NCBI GenBank assembly: GCA_031262985.1
Contig: JAISGQ010000047.1
Location: 28,261 to 92,260, forward strand
Source of the DNA: Oscillospiraceae bacterium
GTDB lineage: Bacteria; Bacillota; Clostridia; Oscillospirales; Acutalibacteraceae
DNA length: 64,000 bases
Reading direction: 5' to 3'
Shown here piece by piece: positions 60,182 through 64,000 of the stretch. The notes beneath the pieces were generated by a model. The model had not been told where the DNA came from, did no database searches, and saw only the letters and a program-made list of their open reading frames with translations. Numbering within the stretch: position 1 is the first letter of the stretch; each line of letters opens with the position of its first letter. The position numbers were made by a program, and so were the translations under genes.

Positions 60182-61315
60182 TCAGTACTTTCCTCTTTTG
60201 GCGATTCCGTCTTTGACAGCCTCGACAAGGAGGTCTATATCCTCAAATGTAGTTGCGTAGTCGAAGCTCACGCGTATCGCCGTGTCGGCGGCAGTGCGGC
60301 TGAGCTTCATGGCTTTGAGCACATGGCTCGGTTCTCCCTTGGCGCAGGCTGAACCGCTTGAGCAGTATATCCCCATAGCCGCGAGGTGGTGGAGCATAAT
60401 CTCCGAACGCAGTGAGTTTGTGCTGAAATTGAGTATGTAGGGCAGTGCGTCGTCGGGACTGTTTATCGTGAGCTTGTCTATCGTAAGCAGCCGCTCCTTG
60501 GCGTACTGCCACAGCTTTCGGGCATTATCAAGGGAGGCGTCAAGGTCGGGGAAATCGGCGACAGCCTGACCGAACGCGGCTATCAGCGGAGTACTCTCCG
60601 TACCCGGGCGAATCCGCTTTTCCTGCTCCCCGCCGAACTGCCGCGGGAGGATACGCACACCCTTCTTTACGAATAACGCTCCCACTCCCTTAGGCGCGTG
60701 AACCTTGTGACCCGTGACGGTGAGCAGGTCGCACCCTATGGATTTTACCGAAACGGGCATTTTCCCGAACGCCTGCACCGCGTCGCAGTGGAGGAGGGCG
60801 GGTGCGTTGCTCCGCTTTATGGCGGCGCGTGCCGCTGATAGGGGGAGTACAGATCCTACCTCGTTGTTTACAAGCATGAGCGATACTAAAACAGTACGCT
60901 CGTCAACTGCGGCGGCAATCTGCTCCTCGGCGATGTTGCCGTTTCGGTCAGGCTGAAGAAACACCACCTCAAAGCCGCTGTTTTCGAGCTGCTTTGCCGA
61001 TTCCAGCACGGAGGAGTGTTCTATGGCGGAGGTGACAATCCTGCTCCCGCGCCGCCTGCGTGCCTCGGCAGAACCGAACAGGGCGAGGTTGTTCGCCTCC
61101 GTGCCGCCGGAGGTGAAGATAATCTCCTCGGAGGAAGCCGAAATAGCTCCCGCCACTGCCGCCCTCGCCGCGCCTACCTCCCGCTCCGCGAGTATTCCAA
61201 GCGTGTGGAGGGAGGAGGGGTTGCCGTAGCACTCCTTCATCATGCCTACTGCCTTCGCGGCGGCAGAATCGGAAACCTTTGTGGTCGCGCTGTTGTCAAG
61301 ATAAATCTCCCGCAA
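60182..61315 (-). CDS. Cysteine desulfurase (NifS/IscS family)
   Basis: PLP enzyme that releases sulfur from cysteine and hands it to ThiI and other acceptors. 377 residues. MREIYLDNSATTK at the start, TSGGTEANNLA, EHSSVLE, DAVQAFGK, PLP Lys in TGHKVHAPKG (about 205), and catalytic Cys in SSGSACAKG (about 322). The nearby thiI suggests tRNA thiolation as one role. Downstream spacing is 108 bp. Confidence 0.95.
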   Translation of the reverse strand: MREIYLDNSATTKVSDSAAAKAVGMMKECYGNPSSLHTLGILAEREVGAARAAVAGAISASSEEIIFTSGGTEANNLALFGSAEARRRRGSRIVTSAIEHSSVLESAKQLENSGFEVVFLQPDRNGNIAEEQIAAAVDERTVLVSLMLVNNEVGSVLPLSAARAAIKRSNAPALLHCDAVQAFGKMPVSVKSIGCDLLTVTGHKVHAPKGVGALFVKKGVRILPRQFGGEQEKRIRPGTESTPLIAAFGQAVADFPDLDASLDNARKLWQYAKERLLTIDKLTINSPDDALPYILNFSTNSLRSEIMLHHLAAMGIYCSSGSACAKGEPSHVLKAMKLSRTAADTAIRVSFDYATTFEDIDLLVEAVKDGIAKRGKY

Positions 61316-61460
61316 GCAAATTACTCCTTATAGTTTTCTATTACCGCATTATACAGCAAAGGAGCGGAAAATACAATAATTTTCGGTGAGTTTTGGGTTT
61401 TGCTGAGGACACCTGACGAACTACTCCTCCCGAACTGCTCCCCCTCGACCTGCCCCTGCC
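61316..61460. other. Intergenic region upstream of the desulfurase gene
   Basis: No gene seen. It should hold the minus-strand promoter of the desulfurase-thiI pair; a TATAAT-like element is suggested by the minus-strand TATAATGCGG around 61345, but no -35 box was confirmed. Confidence 0.3.
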
Positions 61461-61518
61461 CGAAAAATCGTCTGTCCCTGAGCCGATTCGGTATTCCGAC
61501 CAATCAGCTCAGGGACAG
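61461..61518 (-). terminator. Terminator downstream of the LysM-GH18 gene
   Basis: Perfect 12-bp stem CTGTCCCTGAGC / GCTCAGGGACAG with a 23-nt loop. On the minus strand it is followed by ACGATTTTTCG; on the plus strand by TGTTTTTTAT, so it could work both ways. Confidence 0.65.
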
Positions 61519-61650
61519 TGTTTTTTATAAAATTCAGTTTACAGTGAGAGTGAGAAGTATTAAAAATAGGGGTAAATCCATCTTATAAATTTATGTCAAG
61601 CTATAGGGACACCGCACAAACTGCGGCTACTCCCTACTTAATCTGTGTGT

Positions 61651-61740
61651 CTAATATGTCAGTAAAAATAATCCTTGTATTTTGCTGTATCTGCCTATCT
61701 TGCCACAAACCGCCTCCTTCAATAATTTATTTCCATTCAT
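61651..61740 (-). CDS. Possible 29-residue peptide with strong ribosome site
   Basis: ATG at 61740 is preceded by AAAGGGGAGGTGA at 8 nt, one of the best Shine-Dalgarno matches in the window. The reading frame gives a small basic peptide starting MNGNKLLKEAVCGKIG, with one Cys and a hydrophobic end (GLFLLTY). I do not recognise it. It lies 134 bp after the LysM-GH18 gene and could be a small sporulation peptide, a leader, or a false ORF. A second GAAGGAGG inside it precedes a TTG frame of 23 codons. Confidence 0.35.
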   Translation of the reverse strand: MNGNKLLKEAVCGKIGRYSKIQGLFLLTY

Positions 61741-61874
61741 TCGCAGAATCACCTCCCCTTTGTTTGTGATACCACTATAAACTATTAATGTGTTCATTTC
61801 ATTAAATAATTTAACCGAAAACTTGAATCTGATGTAACATATTTGTTAACGGCTTCCAGCAGGCGAGCTATATA

Positions 61875-63152
61875 CTACAGCACCTTATTGATAATATACA
61901 TATCCTGCAGCACCAGCAGCCCTTGCCTGAACAGGCGGTTAATTGTCCAGTAGCTTATGCCTCCGAGGTTGTATTCATCCACCAGCCGCAGCCGCGCCTG
62001 TATACTTCTGGCGTCGTCGAACCAAATCTCGTGCTGCCGCCCCTCTGCGTCGTAGTAGTTGATATAGGGTGCTTGCTGTACGCTGTCGTACTGAATCTCC
62101 GCCTTCATATTTCGCGCGGTGTTGACTGCTCCAGTATTCGACACCACGGTAGCCGCACTCCCTTGCACAAACGGAAGTGTCCAGTTGTAGCCGTAATTGG
62201 GCATCCCCATGAGTATTTTGCCCGACGGAATGGCGGTTACGGCGTAGTCCAGCACCCGCCGCACAGGTCCTATCGGAGCTACCGCCATGGCAGGACCGTA
62301 GGTGTAGCCCCACTCGTATGTCATGATTATCACCAAGTCGCACACCTCCCCGTGGACGGGGTAGTCATGCGCCTCGTAGAGCGTACCCGACTGCGTGGCG
62401 GAGGTTTTCGGAGCTACACAGCTTACGAGGATGTACCCCAAAGAGTGAAGCCGAGAGGATATTTTCCGAAGGAACTGGTTGTAGCTCTCCTTGTCAAAGG
62501 GGTAGACATACTCAAAGTCAATCACAAGTCCGTAGTAGTTATTTTCCCTGAGCGTAGTTATTATGTTTTCTATCAGCGTATCCTGTGCCGATTGGTTGGT
62601 CAGCACCGAGTGGGCTATTTCGCTCGAGAAGCCGCCGTTCGCGTTTGTGTTAGTAATGCACATGAGCGGCGCGACTGACTGCGCCCGCGCTTTTGCTATC
62701 AGTGCGTCGTCAGAGAGCGGGGTTAATGCTCCCGCACTGCTCACCGCGTAGGAGAAGGGGCTGATGTACGTAAGGTAGGCGAGTGTTTCGTCAATCGCCG
62801 TGCTGTTCATGTTGACGGAGAAGCCGTTTACGTCAATCCTCCTCATGTTGCCCTCGTTGTTGGAGATTACGATAATCTGTCCGGGGTATATGCGGGAGGG
62901 GTTTGTTATGCTCGGATTCGCCGCTAAAAGCGCGTTTACGGTCGTGCCGTAGTTCCGCGCTATGGAGTAGAGGCTTTCTCCTCTTGCGACCGTGTGGGTG
63001 TTCGTACCCGTTCCCACTACGAGAGCTTGACCGACGACAAGTCCTTCCGGATTGTCAATCTGATTGTCGTATGTAATCTGAGACACCGTAGTGCCGTACC
63101 TTCGCGCTATGGAGTAAAGTGTATCTCCTCTTTTTACCGTGTAGATAGTCAA
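61875..63152 (-). CDS. Two-LysM GH18 spore-cortex hydrolase (SleL/YaaH-like)
   Basis: Expected N-acetylglucosaminidase acting on cortex fragments during germination. About 425 residues, close to YaaH/SleL. LysM 1 (about 3-46; YTVKRGDTLYSIARRYG), LysM 2 (about 52-96; HTVARGESLYSIARNYG), then a GH18 barrel (about 105-420) with GLVIDFEYV, whose Glu is the acid/base. No signal peptide, as usual for spore-located members. Start TTG at 63152 with AAAGGGTGG 5-6 nt upstream; the longer frame to 63383 runs into repeats and is rejected. Indicates a spore-forming host. Confidence 0.88.
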   Translation of the reverse strand: MTIYTVKRGDTLYSIARRYGTTVSQITYDNQIDNPEGLVVGQALVVGTGTNTHTVARGESLYSIARNYGTTVNALLAANPSITNPSRIYPGQIIVISNNEGNMRRIDVNGFSVNMNSTAIDETLAYLTYISPFSYAVSSAGALTPLSDDALIAKARAQSVAPLMCITNTNANGGFSSEIAHSVLTNQSAQDTLIENIITTLRENNYYGLVIDFEYVYPFDKESYNQFLRKISSRLHSLGYILVSCVAPKTSATQSGTLYEAHDYPVHGEVCDLVIIMTYEWGYTYGPAMAVAPIGPVRRVLDYAVTAIPSGKILMGMPNYGYNWTLPFVQGSAATVVSNTGAVNTARNMKAEIQYDSVQQAPYINYYDAEGRQHEIWFDDARSIQARLRLVDEYNLGGISYWTINRLFRQGLLVLQDMYIINKVL

Positions 63153-63319
63153 AAAAACCACCCTTTCAAAAATAGGTTGAGTTATTATTTCAATCCATTC
63201 TATTCGGGGGTGGGGATATTTGTTATTGATATGTTGAAATGTGTGAAAAGATGTGTCAAATTCGGAGTGAACGGTGGAGCGAATCCTCGTGTTCGCACTG
63301 TCTAATATAATCAGAGTGA

Positions 63320-63587
63320 AATTTGGGGAAGCCCTATAGGTTGCACGGAAACCTACACAGAGACCCCCAGACGAGGGTTTCATGCCCCCTCCTGCATTTT
63401 TTACGATAGAAGTGTGTTACGGTAGAATTTGGAGAAGCCCTGCCCCTCCTGCATTTTTGAGGATAGAGGTGTGTTACGGTAAAATTGGGGGAAGCCCTAT
63501 AGGTCGCACGGCGACCTATACAGGAAACCCCCGATGAGGGTTTCATGCCCCCTCCTGCGTTTTTTGCGATAGAGATGCGTTACGGTA
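63320..63587. repeat. Tandem array of an approximately 105-bp unit
   Basis: Units start at 63320, 63425 and 63482 (the middle one shortened to about 57 bp), with a fourth start near 63588 that leads into copy C. Each reads TTGGGGAAGCCCTATAGG, GACC palindrome, CCCCCGATGAGGGTTTCATG, CCCCTCCTGC, then GTTACGGTA. It is a rearranged part of the composite repeat. Confidence 0.75.
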
Positions 63588-63717
63588 AAATTGGGGGAAG
63601 CCCTATAGGTCGCAAGGCGACCTATAGGGCTTCCCCCGACGAGGGTTTCCTACGGAAAAATGTCCTTAGGGACATTTTTGCCTACCTTCCTGCGTTTTTC
63701 TGACGATAAGGGTATAT

Positions 63718-63814
63718 AAAATTAACTTAGAAAGCCTTCAATCAAAGCTCGAAAAAGCTTTCGCCTATGGTTTTTTTGAGCTTTGATTAACTTAGGGTTT
63801 CTTAGTTAATTTTA
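63718..63814. mobile_element. MITE-like hairpin insertion 1 in copy C
   Basis: Ends AAAATTAACTTAGAAA and TTTCTTAGTTAATTTT are near-perfect inverted repeats; inner arms (ATCAAAGCTCGAAAAA and its near complement) also pair. About 97 bp, no ORF. Confidence 0.65.
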
Positions 63815-63860
63815 GATGATTCGCATCTCTGCGGAGAGCGAGTCAGGGCTCTGCCCGATT

Positions 63861-63960
63861 CAAAATTAACTTAGAAAACAACAAAGAAAAGCGCGAAAAA
63901 GCTTTCGCATATGGGTTTTTTGGGCTTTTCTTGCATTGTTTTGTTAGTTAATTTTGAATG
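63861..63960. mobile_element. MITE-like hairpin insertion 2 in copy C
   Basis: Ends ATTCAAAATTAACT and AGTTAATTTTGAAT are perfect inverted repeats. The centre GCGCGAAAAAGCTTTCGC matches insertion 1 (GCTCGAAAAAGCTTTCGC), so both belong to one family. About 100 bp, no ORF. Confidence 0.65.
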
Positions 63961-64000
63961 TGAACCATGCAAGCCTTTGGAAAGGCTTGACCTAAACTTT

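Larger units (their letters stand above)
63588..64000 (+). repeat. Composite palindromic repeat, copy C (interrupted, runs off the window)
   Basis: Same orientation as copy B: GACC palindrome at 63606-63622, AAAATGTCCTTAGGGACATTTT-like hairpin at 63657-63680, CCTGCGTTTTTCTGACGATA, CTCTGCGGAGAG, AGGGCTCTGCCC, and AAGCCTTTGGAAAGGCTT at the edge. It is split by two hairpin insertions. Confidence 0.8.

Noticed and set aside
63153..63546. N-terminal extension of the LysM-GH18 gene and a second frame in the repeats
   Set aside because: Both read through the tandem repeat units (sequence RATYRASPNFT recurs), so the similarity is from DNA repeats, not protein. TTG at 63152 has a proper ribosome site.

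Overview
The window looks like a chromosomal segment of a spore-forming, Gram-positive Clostridia member, most likely an Oscillospiraceae/Ruminococcaceae-type gut lineage. The reasons are: a division and cell-wall cluster headed by mraZ and containing a meso-DAP-type MurE; a PASTA-bearing penicillin-binding protein; a two-LysM GH18 protein of the spore-cortex SleL/YaaH type; cdaA-cdaR; a SipW-type signal peptidase locus; class B sortase; and Shine-Dalgarno sites of the GGAGG type with frequent GTG/TTG starts. The assignment is inference from gene content, not from a database search.

Layout. 1-12.1 kb (minus strand): mraZ-rsmH-ftsL-PBP-murE-murF-mraY-ftsW-murG-murA, the last cut by the window edge; murD and ftsQ/divIB are not in the run. 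12.4-16.1 kb (minus): a coiled-coil protein, coaD, rsmD and uvrC. 16.5-21.1 kb (plus): an AT-rich secreted M23-like protein with a degenerate zinc site, a BMP-type lipoprotein and typA. 21.1-23.2 kb: a low-gene-density patch with a MITE-like inverted repeat, a cytidine deaminase overlapping an MBL-fold hydrolase, and 20-bp iteron-like repeats; this looks like imported or decayed mobile DNA. 23.3-27.0 kb (plus): DUF1292 protein, DEDDh exonuclease and an LCP-family ligase. 27.3-34.4 kb: mixed housekeeping genes (HAD phosphatase, DUF1186/SEC-C protein, CPBP protease, MFS transporter, MBL hydrolase, lipoprotein, orphan sugar-ABC ATPase). 34.7-39.6 kb (minus): an rsuA-type pseudouridine synthase, aroC and aroK of the shikimate pathway, and cdaR/cdaA for cyclic-di-AMP. 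39.86-40.95 kb: five tRNAs (Gly, Arg, His, Gln, Lys), three followed by copies of one spacer sequence. 41.5-48.2 kb (plus): a SipW-dependent surface-protein locus of five small exported proteins, a SipW-type signal peptidase and a DUF5305 membrane protein. 48.3-52.8 kb (plus): ACT regulator, hom, thrB and lysC (aspartate to homoserine phosphate). 52.9-56.4 kb (plus): P-loop kinase, LuxE-like and LuxC-like proteins without luxAB, and an amidase-like protein. 56.4-61.3 kb (minus): a CinA-sortase B fusion, thiI and a cysteine desulfurase. 61.6-63.2 kb (minus): a 29-residue ORF and the LysM-GH18 protein. 63.3-64.0 kb: dense palindromic repeats.

The most unusual items are as follows. (1) A 785-residue ORF joins a cytoplasmic CinA to a membrane-anchored class B sortase through an 11-A tract; losing or gaining one A would stop CinA at once and leave the sortase as a separate ORF with a start/stop overlap. 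(2) The SipW locus includes one protein with a VPKTGD sorting-type tail, a possible client for that sortase; its signal peptidase lacks a normal start codon at the natural N-terminus. (3) A LuxE-LuxC acid-reductase pair stands outside any bioluminescence context. (4) There is a rich population of small repeats: a composite palindromic element of about 217 bp in at least three places, nested MITE-like hairpins, 7-bp repeats that supply the stop codons of two unrelated genes, and a perfect 21-bp-arm palindrome inside the 3' end of aroK.
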